From assembly GCA_030490835.1 (NCBI GenBank), contig CM059971.1, forward strand, positions 128,434,564 through 128,498,563: 64,000 nt of DNA, written 5' to 3'. Positions 36,036-46,618 of this stretch are shown here, piece after piece. A program made the position numbers and the translations under genes. The notes below the pieces were generated by a model. The model had not been told where the DNA came from and searched no databases. It saw only the letters and a program-made list of their open reading frames with translations. How positions within the stretch are numbered: the stretch's first letter is position 1; each line of letters starts with the position of its first letter. The DNA is from Annona cherimola (taxonomy: Eukaryota; Streptophyta; Magnoliopsida; Magnoliales; Annonaceae).

Positions 36036-36609
36036 TAGGGGTGTAAATAAGGTTGATCTCAACCCGGACCTCACCAACCCACCTCGATTATAATAGAGTT
36101 GTGTTAGGCATTTTAGAAAAAATAAGTTATATAACCTGAATTGAATTGATCTGATTTCAAAAGTTGGTTGGTTTGGGTTAGATGATTGTCAATCCCACCA
36201 GATTTCATATATTAGTATAAAAATATAATTGATTATTAAAAATAGTCATACATTAGCATAATATATAAGAATTAATTAGACATTACTATTTTGAAATAAG
36301 ATTATTTAGAAATTATTTTATTTTATAAGTCATAAATTAGAAAGTATTCTTATAAAAGGATTAATTTTTATTATTTCATATAAATTTATATTTTAAAATA
36401 GATTTAATTAAGAAAAATATATGTAAATATTATATATTTGTTAACCCGATTTCTAATCCAAACCAAACTAATTTCTATAAGATTAAGGTAAGGTTGGGTT
36501 AAGATGTGAAAAATAGGGTTAAAAATAAGATCTCGTTAAAAATTTTACAATGTGGGTTAGAGTTGTATTTACTCCAACTCAAGTCAACCCGGTTCGATTT
36601 ATACCCCTA
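36036..36609. repeat. hAT-like non-autonomous element, 574 bp
   Basis: The ends TAGGGGTGTAAATAAGG and the complement of ATTTATACCCCTA form inverted repeats. The flanks CTTTTAGT (36028-36035) and CTTCTAGT (36610-36617) match at 7 of 8, the hAT target length. The interior is AT-rich and has no transposase. A degraded copy is at 9787-10320. Confidence 0.7.
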
Positions 36610-36789
36610 CTTCTAGTATAGCACTTATATTGAGTAAGAAAGAATTCATGAACTATCCATGAGTCCAGTATACTGAGGGAGAGAAGATACAAAAGACTAT
36701 ATCACTATACATGAGTTCTATATATTCCAGTAGAGAGGACATCAGAACTGCACATGTGTACTAACATAGGGCCTGAATGGGGCAATTTA

Positions 36790-37107
36790 GAGTGTGTTTG
36801 GCAATATATAAAACTATTAAAACCATGTGAAAACATAAAACATTTTAAGCTAAAAATTTTCAATTTAAAACCTTTCACTCTCTAAATCTTTCCTATTTTT
36901 AAATTATTTGTTTACTTTTTCTTATACAACTACCATACTTTTTAATCATATTTACACAACTACTCATACATCTAACCTATCTATTTTAACTTTATTCTCT
37001 TTATTTTTAATCATTACTCATATTATACCATATAATTTATTTTATTTCAAAAAAAATTTACGCAAAAACTTTTCTTCTAAAAGTTCTATCACCTCCTAAA
37101 CACACTC
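36790..37107. repeat. Tourist-like MITE with TTA target duplication (318 bp)
   Basis: The ends GAGTGTGTTTGGCAATAT and TCCTAAACACACTC are inverted repeats, with TTA at 36787-36789 and 37108-37110. It is longer than its relatives because of small internal insertions. Confidence 0.8.
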
Positions 37108-38069
37108 TTAAGTTTAGCATAAAGCATGAAAATTCTTGATTGTTTTGAAATGTTTGGATGGACTTATCTACTCTGCCTAATTTTTTTTGTGCTAAAAACC
37201 TTTTAAAAATGCAAAAATAATAAGCACCAAATTGAGGCTTTTTCAATAATGTAGGTGGTGTGTTATCTAGTTAAACAAGCCTTTGATTTATTGTTTGCCA
37301 TGACTTTATAATTCACTGCTACTAGTGTCTATCTATTATAGCTTACTATCCATTGCCATATTTGCAAAATGAACCCTCTAGTGTCCAAAATAGTGGGTTC
37401 AACAATAAATTTGATTATTATCAAAGACAATTTTTAAGTTTAAAAGTTGTGTAAACCTATGCTTGATCTTTTCTTTTGATAAATTATCGTTGTTATCATT
37501 TTCATTATGATTTTTATCAGATTGATCCTTTAACTTTATAAAATTAAAAAAATAATCAATGAAGTTTCAATATTTTAAAAGCTTGTAAGGCAACTCTCCC
37601 TACCCGGGAGGTGAATGGAGGAAAAGGAGGCCCTTATCCTGTGAGCCGTTAAAAAGCATTATTAGTGGATGTAATATAGTGCTTTTATTACTTTTTTGTT
37701 TCTTCTCTAATATCTTCTATCTAAAAAAATATTCTTATTTACTTAAAGTGACATTGTAGATTCCATTTTCAAAAATTCATTCAATGATCATAACATCTTT
37801 ATTTAAGAAGGAAAAATAACAAGAGTACTGGCCGTTATTCGATTTTAAAAATTGTGGGCACGAGATGAAAGGAAAGTTCCCCCCTTTGGGGGAGTTGTCT
37901 AATTGCTTTGCTTCCCGACTAGGGGATTCCTGCACTCCCCCTTAAGCTATTAGGTCTAGGTATTCAACCTCTTAAATCAGAAAGAGAGGGAGATGAATCA
38001 AGGACGGACATTGATTGTTGGGCCTTTGAAAACTCAATTAATGATTTTTTGTAAAAATTCAAAAATAAA
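37108..38069. other. Intergenic spacer, no gene seen
   Basis: Contains CCCGGGAGGTG and TTCCCCCCTTTGGGGGAG blocks of unknown origin near 37600 and 37880. Otherwise AT-rich. Confidence 0.35.
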
Positions 38070-38488
38070 TGCTAAGTGTGTTTTTTATTCCACGTATTTT
38101 GGTTGTGTGAATATAAGATTGCATATTAGTTTTACATAAGTACCCATTGGAGTCTTATATATGCGTATCAATTAGGAATTTAGTTGAACTTTGAGAGGTG
38201 CTTCATTGGGGTGTGAGAGAGAGAGTTATGAGAGCATTCTTGTTTGAAGTGTGTATGTGAGGCACTTGGAGAATGTTTGTAAGGTATTTGTTAGTATCTT
38301 TATAATGGTTATCATAGCAAATTGCTGGATGTTATGTCTCTCCCATAGTTTTTTTCTTATTAATCTAATGCATTTTCCATATAAATATTTGCATCTCTTG
38401 TACGTGTTCTTGTTATATTTATTTGATCATATTTTATTATGTGCGCTTTCATTGTAATCCATATCAACCTGAATTATGTTTCCTAATA
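38070..38488 (+). repeat. 5' LTR of the non-autonomous Copia-type element
   Basis: Starts TGCTAAGTGTG and ends CCTAATA (probably TAACA originally). The primer-binding site starts two bases later. Confidence 0.75.
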
Positions 38489-39570
38489 AGTGGTATTAGA
38501 GCTATGGTTGTGTTGTGATTTGGGATCGTGGTTTCGTGTTGGATCATTTTTTAGCAAGGTCATAGTTATGATTTTTGGAAGGCATTAGGTTAACATGGTA
38601 GTTGGACAACCATAGAGATGGATTGGTGGCTGCGATTGGGTCGATTTGCAATATTTCACAATAGAGATGTCAAATTTGTGGAGACGAAGAAGATCCAAGC
38701 AAAGATGGGTTTTTGTTAGACGACTGGCTTAAACGGAGTAGAAGGCATGAGAGTGGCGTGATATGGCAACAGTAAGGAGACACTAACCAGAGATTATGCC
38801 GACAGTCCATATGATCAGGGGAATATGAGCAGTGTGGAACAATAACGACATGGTGGAGGCGCCACTTGATGACAATGAGTGTAGACGTGAGGCCGGCAAA
38901 TGGGTTTATGCCATTGGAGGAAGAAAAGTTGCATATGAGGTTTGCTTGTTTGGAGTGGATGAATGTTGGTAGGCGAAGTGACAACAAGAAGGATTGACGT
39001 TGGTGGCAGCGCTGCAGATTGGCATGTGAACAAGGAGCTGTGGCATCTAGGTTTTTTCATTAGAGGAAATTGCTCAAAAGAATAAAGAAAAGATGAAATC
39101 ATATGATATGGTGCATGGTGGAGCATGGGAGTATTGCACATGCAGTTTAATATAAATATTCCTAGATCCTAATTTTCATGATCAAGTTATAGTTTTTTAT
39201 GTTATTGGGTACTTTAAATGTGGTGGTGAGCTCAGTTCGAGCAGATTTTGCTTCAAATTATGCAGATTTGATGGGTGCGCAAATCAACATGGTTGACTTT
39301 CCACGGAGATGGTTAAGATCAAGGTGGAGTAGATGGACTTCACAGAGCTGCGGATGTTCTGCATTAATTTTGGTAGTTTGTGGTTGTGCTGATACTAAGG
39401 ATGCACAGAGAGTACGCAGAGATAGACTGAGTTTTCCTGAGTTTCACATTGGATGGCGGTTAAATGCAGTTTATATTGTTTGTAGCTAACATATGACTGA
39501 GTGCAAGGTTGATGCCTTAATGCAAGTTGGTTGGCCTATTGTATGCAGAATTCAAGCCAAGATGGAGATT

Positions 39571-39959
39571 TGTTAAGTGTGTTTGATATTTTTTGTATTT
39601 TAGTTATGTAAATATGAGATTGCATACTGGTTTTATGCAAGCCCATTGGAGTCCTATATATAGGTGTATTAGTTAGAGATTTAGTAGAATCTTGAGTGGT
39701 GTCCCATTGAGGCATGAAAAAGGGGGTTTGAGAGTGTTCTTATTTGGGGTGTGTAAGGCATTTTATTTATATCTTTGTAATTCGTTTATTGTAGTAGATT
39801 GTTATATCTTTTATGGGATTTTTTCCTTATTGGTTTGAAAAGTTTTTCACATAAATCTTAGCATCTCTTATGTTTGATCTTAATGTTGTTTCTTTGATCT
39901 TATTTCATGGTTTGTGCTTTCATTGTGATCTATATTAATCCAAATCATATTTCCTAACA
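39571..39959 (+). repeat. 3' LTR of the non-autonomous Copia-type element
   Basis: Starts TGTTAAGTGTG and ends CCTAACA. It differs from the 5' copy by many substitutions and small indels, so the insertion is old. Confidence 0.75.
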
Positions 39960-41170
39960 ATATAAAAGCTTATAAAATTAATTTTTAAATTTGAGGAATA
40001 TTTAAATATTTTCAAAATTATTCCTTTGGCTTTAAGTGTTTTTCAAAAAGTGGGTAATTTCTTCAAGAAAAAGTTATAAACATTACTTTTTTCACAAGGG
40101 GTTAAATTTGTAAAATTCTTAAACTCAGAAAGTTATTTACAATTTTGTAAAGTTAGAGAATGATTCTGCAAAAATCAGTAATGAAAAATAAGGGTAGAGG
40201 CAATTTTACCCAAATAACTTAGGGAGGCAATTTTGCGGATTTTTTGCATTTGCTTTTTAAACCCTATTTACCCTCTTTGTATTTTAGTCATTGCCGTCAA
40301 AACACCCAACTATCGACTGTTACTTGTAATTGGAAAGTCGAAAAAACCCTTATGATTTAGTTAAGTTAGTCGACTTATGTACATGAATTGACTTATTTTT
40401 CATAAGTCAACTCATCATATGCAGTTAAAGACAGGGTTTCTAACGTGCATTAACGATGGAGATTAAAATATAAAGAGGGCAAACTTACAGGGTTTAAAAA
40501 GCAGATACGTGAAACTCTTGAATTAAAAAGCAAATATGCATAGTTAGAAGAACCGAATTGCAAATTACCAATAACCGTTGGAGTATAAACAAGTCACACA
40601 GTCATTACAAGAACTTAATAATTGAACTAGCTAACCCAACTAATATGTAGAGTAAGCTAGCTTGGTTTGGTTAGCTACAAGTGATTATTGCAACCTTCGA
40701 GCCTCAAAAAATTAATTAAAGTTGCAATTTAAATTTGATTGAGCTAAATCCAACCCATTTAATTCAAAGAATTTAAGTTATAAATAGGTTCAACATTAGG
40801 TTTCAAGCAAACCCAAATTGGGATCCAAAACTAAGTTTTTCTATTTCTATTTAATATAAAATATATTATACAAATAACATTTGAATAATATTTCTTCATA
40901 TTTATATTTATATTATTTAGTTAGGTTATATAGTAGTGTATCCATGTAATCCATCAATTTTTTCCACCTTGATGATTGATATAAAACCCACTTTATTTAT
41001 ATTGAACATAGTTTGTTGAGCTAGAAGACAAATTTATCTGAATAAAAAATGTGAATGTAAACTATTCATGTGTAAATTATGTAAAATACTTATATCGATT
41101 TACATATATCAGAATGTAAAAATAATTTATGCAATTATTTATCTATATAGTAATGATAGACGATTTAGAT
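39960..41170. other. AT-rich intergenic spacer with repeat debris
   Basis: The stretch 40620-40930 resembles the hAT-like repeat at 10802-11480 (ATATAAAATATATTATACAA). 41030-41170 has palindromic-family blocks. No gene is supported. Confidence 0.35.
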
Positions 41171-41179
41171 GTTAAAAAT

Positions 41180-41491
41180 GGATAGCGATTCCATGCACCC
41201 GGGTGTATTAAACCCATTTTAACCCATTTTTTAATTTTTTTTATACAAGTGTTAATCTAAGTGTATTTAACATGTGTATCAATTTTTATCATTTAAAATT
41301 ACCTAAAATGCCACTGATTTTCAAAAATAAAAATAAATATCTAAAAACTTTAAAAATAGTAAAAATTGATACGCATGTTAAATACACTTAGATTAACACT
41401 TGTATAAAAAAAATCTTAAAAATAAAAAAATGAGTTAATGCACCCGGGTGCACTAAAGCTAAGTGCACCTAGGTGCAGGGGATCGTGATCC
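41180..41491. repeat. Fold-back MITE, Mutator-like, 312 bp, perfect 9-bp target duplication
   Basis: GTTAAAAAT flanks both sides exactly (41171-41179 and 41492-41500). The ends GGATAGCGATTCCATGCACC and the complement of the right end (GGATCACGATCCCCTGCACC) are inverted repeats. The two arms stay complementary nearly to the centre: TACAAGTGTTAATCTAAGTG on the left, CACTTAGATTAACACTTGTA on the right. The transcript of either strand would be one long hairpin. Relatives lie at 44025, 60680 and 63047. Confidence 0.8.
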
Positions 41492-41500
41492 GTTAAAAAT

Positions 41501-42440
41501 ATAACCTTAAAATTAATATTGAGTATCAAACCATTTTATTGGTGTTGACTTTGTAAAATTATAGTTGAGGCCATGGACAATGATATTAGTCAAAAGATGA
41601 GATTTTATGATAATATAAATAATTTAGAAATATAACAGATAGAGTGAATTCTCTATTAATCATCAAAGTGAGAAAAATAGATTTAATTATATAAAAGAAG
41701 TTTGATAGAAGTAGAACTCTATATTATTTATATATTTCCAGGCTTTTCTTAAATTTGATTGGGATTTGTATTAATTTATATTACATTTAATTGACTTATT
41801 AATTTATATTCACATGAAAATTTAAATTTATTCGGTAATTAGAATTCCAATGTCGAACCTAATTTACTTAAATAAGGTTAAAGTTTAAGTTTCATAAATA
41901 AGATTAAAGTGTAAATTTTGTAAATAAAATGAAGGCTGAAGTTTGGGCAAACTTGAATTTCGTTGGGATTTAACATATGAACCCGCCGGCCCAGCTGAAA
42001 AGCAAAGCAATTCAGAAGGCTCACCTAGGCTGGCTACGAGCAATTATCAATCGACTGTAACCTTGCTACCTGAGGGCTGAGGGTGTGCCCGCATCATCCG
42101 TGACTGTGAGAGCATGGCCGCACCCTGCTGCAGCATGTGCGTTGTGGCAGAAAATTTTCAAAAAAAAAAAAAAAAAAAGGGTGTGCGCTCCATCTATATG
42201 CACATATATATAGTTATAAAAGGATTTTAATTTTCTACATGTACGTATTAATTAATTAAACCGTGTAAATGATATATATATTCCTGACGATGGATTGGAT
42301 GGATCTGAATTCTCAATTGCCTAGCTAGGCCTAGGTAAGTAGAAACCAAAATGATAATAATAATAAGGAACCATCCATATATATATATATATATCAATCA
42401 TCTCACAATAAATATAAAAAATTACATGATTAATTAATTA
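41501..42440. other. Spacer downstream of the LEA2/NHL gene
   Basis: AT-rich to about 41960, then mixed sequence. It has an A run at 42160-42177 and a (TA)n stretch at 42380-42395, which lies in the probable 3' UTR of the minus-strand gene. Confidence 0.4.
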
Positions 42441-43181
42441 TTACATTTTAACCTTTCTCGCACACGATAAATTCTGGACGTTCTGGTTGGACACAGAAAC
42501 GCGGATGGTGCAGTTGACGACGATGTCAGCGTGGCGCTTGATGATGCGGAGCACCGAGACTCGGCCGCCGACTCTGGTGTGGCTATCCACAGTGATGGTT
42601 CCAGAGGCAAGGTCGGCGAGAAGGGGAAGGGTGAGGTCATTACTGCCACTCCCTCCCCCTGACGACGACGGCATCAGCTGGTCCCCGAGCACATCCACCG
42701 TAACATTCATGCGTATGGTCTTCCTGGCCCCTGCTCTCCCCGCAGGCCCATGCACTTGAGCCACCGTCGTCCCTCGGTAACTCACGCTCGTCGTTGAGTT
42801 GCCGAACTTGAATGATGCAGCGTTTGGATTCTTTATGGAGATGCCGGCGATCAGTGTTAGGTTTACAGCTACGTCTCCTACTCCTCCGCTTCCAGTCCTA
42901 CCGCTACTGTTGAAGCTAAACCTCTCTAGCTTCACCGAATTCACTGCTATGATTGGATCTTTGACCTTGAACACCGTGAGGGCCAGTACCAAGATCAACA
43001 CACCGACGACGATGATGCTTCCTCCGCAGCATCCCAGACACATGAGCAATCGACGGCGCTTGGTGAGATTTTTTGATGACGATGACCATGACGGTGGTGA
43101 TGATCCAGTTGTCTCTGCTCCTACATCGTCAGCAGCCCCAGCAGCTGGTGCTAATGGTCGCACCTGTTCCTTCTCCACCAT
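42441..43181 (-). CDS. LEA2/NHL (NDR1/HIN1-like) family membrane protein, 246 aa
   Basis: A single-exon gene for a type II-like membrane protein of the late embryogenesis abundant group 2 / NDR1-HIN1-like family. The N-terminal 40 residues are low-complexity and cytosolic. The basic KRRR at 41-44 and a Cys-rich CLGCCGG lead into one hydrophobic segment (about 54-71, SIIVVGVLILVLALTVF). The rest is the LEA_2 beta-sandwich, with VNLTLIAGISIKNPNAASF, which holds the NPN motif of the family, then VSYRGTTVAQVHGPAGRAG and, near the C-terminus, ADIVVNCTIRV. Several N-x-S/T sites suit an apoplastic or lumenal domain. The ATG at 43181-43179 is the first in frame. The size is typical. Relatives act in pathogen response or abiotic stress; the role here is inferred only at family level. 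A TATA element is placed suitably upstream. Confidence 0.9.
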   Translation of the reverse strand: MVEKEQVRPLAPAAGAADDVGAETTGSSPPSWSSSSKNLTKRRRLLMCLGCCGGSIIVVGVLILVLALTVFKVKDPIIAVNSVKLERFSFNSSGRTGSGGVGDVAVNLTLIAGISIKNPNAASFKFGNSTTSVSYRGTTVAQVHGPAGRAGARKTIRMNVTVDVLGDQLMPSSSGGGSGSNDLTLPLLADLASGTITVDSHTRVGGRVSVLRIIKRHADIVVNCTIRVSVSNQNVQNLSCARKVKM

Positions 43182-43350
43182 GATGCTAGATATGATACGA
43201 TATGATCAGGCACAATTGAGACGGCTAAAACTTAGAAAAGAGTATTTGGGTGGGATCCGGATCGATATTGGAGGAGGATGAGAGAGAGACTTGCACCTGT
43301 TCGTATGGTGGGGGATTTGCGTGGGAACTGGGAACGAGAGAATCCACCTT

Positions 43351-43358
43351 TTTATATA
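43351..43358 (-). promoter_or_regulatory. Candidate TATA box of the LEA2/NHL gene
   Basis: TATATAAA on the minus strand, 170 bp upstream of the ATG, in otherwise mixed sequence. Position and sequence suit a core promoter. Confidence 0.55.
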
Positions 43359-43399
43359 TGCCGTGAATGCGCGGCTGCTTTGCATTTAAATTGCCGGTA

Positions 43400-44024
43400 T
43401 GCCGTAGGGGACGTTTGGGCCCCGCACGTTTGACGAGGTGATCAATTACTCTTTTAATAATAATATATTTTTTTTCATTTCTACCTGCATTTTAATTATT
43501 TTTCATATCAACTGCTTTTACAGAATTTATTTATTTCTACTTTATTCTTTTTATTTTTTTATTAATTATATAATTTTCAGAATATTTTATTTTTCACTCC
43601 TTAGTTCTACCTGCAATCCGCCCTAAAAAATATTAATTACTAAATAACTCCTCCTTAATCTGCCTTAAGGCAAGGTTAGGAGTTGAGGAAGACTTGAAGG
43701 GGAAGTGTGCCGTGTAAATATGGCATGTCACCCACGTTTGCACCAGCCAACCACAGCCAACCACAGATCGATGATGAATTAATTATTTTCTTTCGGTGGC
43801 TAATTTGACTATTGAACAAAGGAACGAACGAACATTAAATGAAATGGACCGGCGTTAAGCTGTTTGTACATATCCTTCCCTTCAACCCTCATTTAATTCG
43901 TCCCGGCCCCACGGATGCTGTATCTAAAAATCTTAAAAAATATTTAAAAATCTTTAAAAATAGTAATAATTTATACACATATTAAATATATTTAAATTAA
44001 TATTTTCATAAAAAAAAGTTTCAA
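43400..44024. other. Spacer upstream of the LEA2/NHL gene
   Basis: T-rich stretch 43440-43620, then mixed sequence with a directly repeated CAACCACAGCCAACCACAG near 43747. The stretch 43920-44020 is half of a fold-back repeat (AATCTTTAAAAATAGTAATA, ATTAAATATATTTAAATTAA). No gene. Confidence 0.4.
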
Positions 44025-44345
44025 GGGATGCTGGTTCAATGCATCCGAGTGTATTTCATCAATTTTTTAATTTTTTTTAAAATTTTTAAACAACTATTAA
44101 TCTAAGTATATTAAATGTGTGTATAAATTTTTATCATTTTTTGAGATTTTTAGATATTTTTTTTGAATTTTTTAAAATCAGTAGAAATTACTAAAAATGC
44201 CATTGATTTTAAAAAATATCTAAAAATTTTCAAAAATGGTAAATATATATATTAAATACACTTACATTAACATTTTCATAAAAAAAATTCAAAAAAATTA
44301 TAAAAAATGAATAAAGTACACCCAAGTGCAATGAATCAGCATCCC
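44025..44345. repeat. Fold-back MITE, relative of 41180-41491
   Basis: The ends GGGATGCTGGTTCAATGCAT and the complement of the right end (GGGATGCTGATTCATTGCAC) are inverted. The arms share AATCTAAGTATATTAAATGTG and its inverse. No clean target duplication is seen. Confidence 0.65.
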
Positions 44346-46234
44346 CCACTTTGCTTTCTTTTTCTTTTCGGATTCCATTCATATTTCAATGGCATTGCAT
44401 CGCATGGCGTGCGTGTTAGAACTGGATAGAAATTAGAATGAAGCATCTCTTGGGCTGCTCTGATGGGAGAAGAGATTAATTGTGAGATTAGACGAAAAAG
44501 TCGTTATTTTTAGTGTGATATAGGAAATTATAATGAGAAAATTTAAAATTGAAAAAGTAAGGTTATAATGTAGTTAAAATATAAGAAAATTATTTAAGAA
44601 TAGAAAAAATCTTGAAAGTGAAAAACTTTATTTATTTACTATTATTATTTTTTACTGGGTTGCCCATCTTAAATGATTAGATACCTGAGCAAGATGCACT
44701 CAAGGTGGGGGCATTTATCAAACTTTGAACTCTAAACTTACCAATTATAATATTCTATACATACTCATATTAGCCAATTGGTAATCCAAATAGAAATGAT
44801 GATTCTATTGCATTTTAATCTTATTCATGTCCATCCACTTTTATCTTCAACACTCACTTTTATGCTAACGGGAAACGGTAGGGCTACTCAAGATGTATGC
44901 ATCAGCGAGAACGCCATCACTTTTTTTTTTATTTTTTATGAGATCTTTTCTCAACTCCTTTATAACAAGTTCAAGAGTCAATTAATCTTCTTAACTACCC
45001 TTTGCAACTTTTCTTACATTTGTGTATGTAACATTAGCGAAATTTTATCACGTCTTTCCGACTTTCTTTATTGGGCTTTTGGGTTCGCCTGACCCAGTCG
45101 TGATGAGGAGTTGGTTTTCACTGGGATGGGACTGTGGATTTCAATTTTCAAACCTTCTGCCGTGGGCTTCATTGCTCTCCTCTTCATCCAAATCTGCCAG
45201 TTCATTAAACTTTCTTTTTGGGAAAAAAAAATAATAATTTCACCCACCTTTTGATGGCCAGACATCTGGTAGAGGTATCATCTGGAAACAGGGTAACAAG
45301 ACCATGCGGTGATATCCAACTCACGCTACCACATCATTACCGATTAATCAACATATATTCTTCCTGGTGAACTGCGCCATCACCCCTAATCACCCACTCA
45401 GGCGCATTTAACCCACTTTTTTATTTAAATTTTTTTTATACAATTGTTAATCTAAATATCTTTAATATATATATATATATCATTTTTTTATCTTTTTGGA
45501 GCAATTTTTTACACAATTGTTAATTTAAGTGAACTGAGGTTCGGAGCATATAAGTGCAAAAACTCATTTTTTAATTTTTTTTATACGACCGTTAATTTTA
45601 GGTGTATTTAACATGTGTATCAATTTTTACTATTTTTAGAGACTTTTAAATATTTATTTTTAATTTTTTATAATCAATGACATTTTCATAATTTACATTA
45701 ATAATTGTATAAAATAAATTTTTTTTTTTAAAAAAAAAAAAATCGGCGTCAAGGGAAAGATACGATATAAGTAATGGAAACGAAGATATTAGCGCTAGCT
45801 GGCGCTGGCAGCTGTCATACGACATGTATAACTAATCCGTAACCTCCTCTCCACTCTCTCCCAACGGAAGTGAAGATGAGGACGACAGCCAAACAAATCA
45901 TTATATCCCATCCATTATTATATATTATTCTATCTACCAGCGGGAAGAAACAGACAACTGGAAGAAGATGGGGCCGAACGCAAAACGATCCCTCCCATGC
46001 TCACCCGTGAAACTCAGAGATTCGTCGCTTGCTTGCTTGCTTGCTTGCTTTCTGTAACATTCCCGTGATCTCTGTTAAATTGACAAAACTATCCCTACCC
46101 TGCATTCATTCCCATTTCCCACCAATCCATCATATTTTTATTACTAATCCGTATGTTTATGCACACCCCAATTCCCTACGTGCAAACACACACACTAACA
46201 TCTATTACAAATATCCGAAATATAATCTTTTATC

Positions 46235-46250
<16 letters not shown>
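44346..46250. other. Spacer upstream of the ABCG gene
   Basis: Mixed sequence with short unconserved open frames at 44778-45270. Fold-back debris lies at 45390-45720 (AGGTGTATTTAACATGTGTA). A (GCTT)n tract is at 46027-46051 and an A-run plus (TA)n stretch at 46237-46270. No gene or RNA is supported. Confidence 0.4.
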
Positions 46251-46266
<16 letters not shown>

Positions 46267-46475
46267 TATCCGAAATATAATCAACACCCACTTGACGTAT
46301 TTCGATGAACAGAGATTTTTAGTAATCTAAAAGAAAAAAACGGAAACTTTTTTTTTTCAAACGAAATTCAACAAACAGAATTAAGTGACAGCTCTTGCTG
46401 TATCTATTGTATACGTATGCGTTCTATGCATTTTTTGGTTTTCTTTTCTGTGGGAAGCAGCAGCACTTGTCATCT

Positions 46476-46483
46476 TATATAAT
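46476..46483 (+). promoter_or_regulatory. Candidate TATA box of the ABCG gene
   Basis: TATATAAT lies 143 bp upstream of the chosen ATG. The nearby region has other AT-rich runs, so this is a weak call. Confidence 0.35.
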
Positions 46484-46618
46484 ATTCTTGTCCAAATATC
46501 GAGTGCCGTCTATAGCCCTGGTCCTCTCCCTTTCCTTTCCTCTCTCATTGTTTATTTCTCCCTCTTTAATTTCCCACCCATCACACTAACTAGCGGTGAG
46601 CAGTACTGGTGGTTGTCC

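Larger units (their letters stand above)
38070..39959 (+). mobile_element. Non-autonomous Copia-type LTR retrotransposon, 1.9 kb, no gag-pol
   Basis: Two direct repeats of 419 and 389 bp (38070-38488 and 39571-39959) share, in the same order, TAAGTGTGTTT, ATATAAGATTGCATA/ATATGAGATTGCATA, CCATTGGAGTC, TTCTTATTaa-type blocks and a CCTAAYA end. Just inside the left repeat, TGGTATTAGAGC (38491-38502) is one base from TGGTATCAGAGC, the usual initiator-Met tRNA primer site of plant Copia elements. The purine-rich AAGATGGAGATT lies directly before the right repeat, where a polypurine tract belongs. The 5-bp flanks ATAAA and ATATA agree at 4 of 5. The 1.08-kb interior is less AT-rich but has no gag, protease, integrase or RT motif; its open frames are short. 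This is a TRIM/LARD-like derivative dependent on another element's proteins. Confidence 0.78.

Noticed and set aside
38815..39489. Open frames inside the Copia-type element as possible gag or captured gene
   Set aside because: No zinc-knuckle, protease or other retroviral-type motif is visible, and the frames are short and on both strands.
46385..46618. In-frame extension upstream of the ABCG start, encoding a hydrophobic stretch
   Set aside because: The frame is open but has no ATG before 46619; relatives start with the MEN-type N-terminus at that ATG, and a TATA-like element lies within the extension. It is treated as leader.
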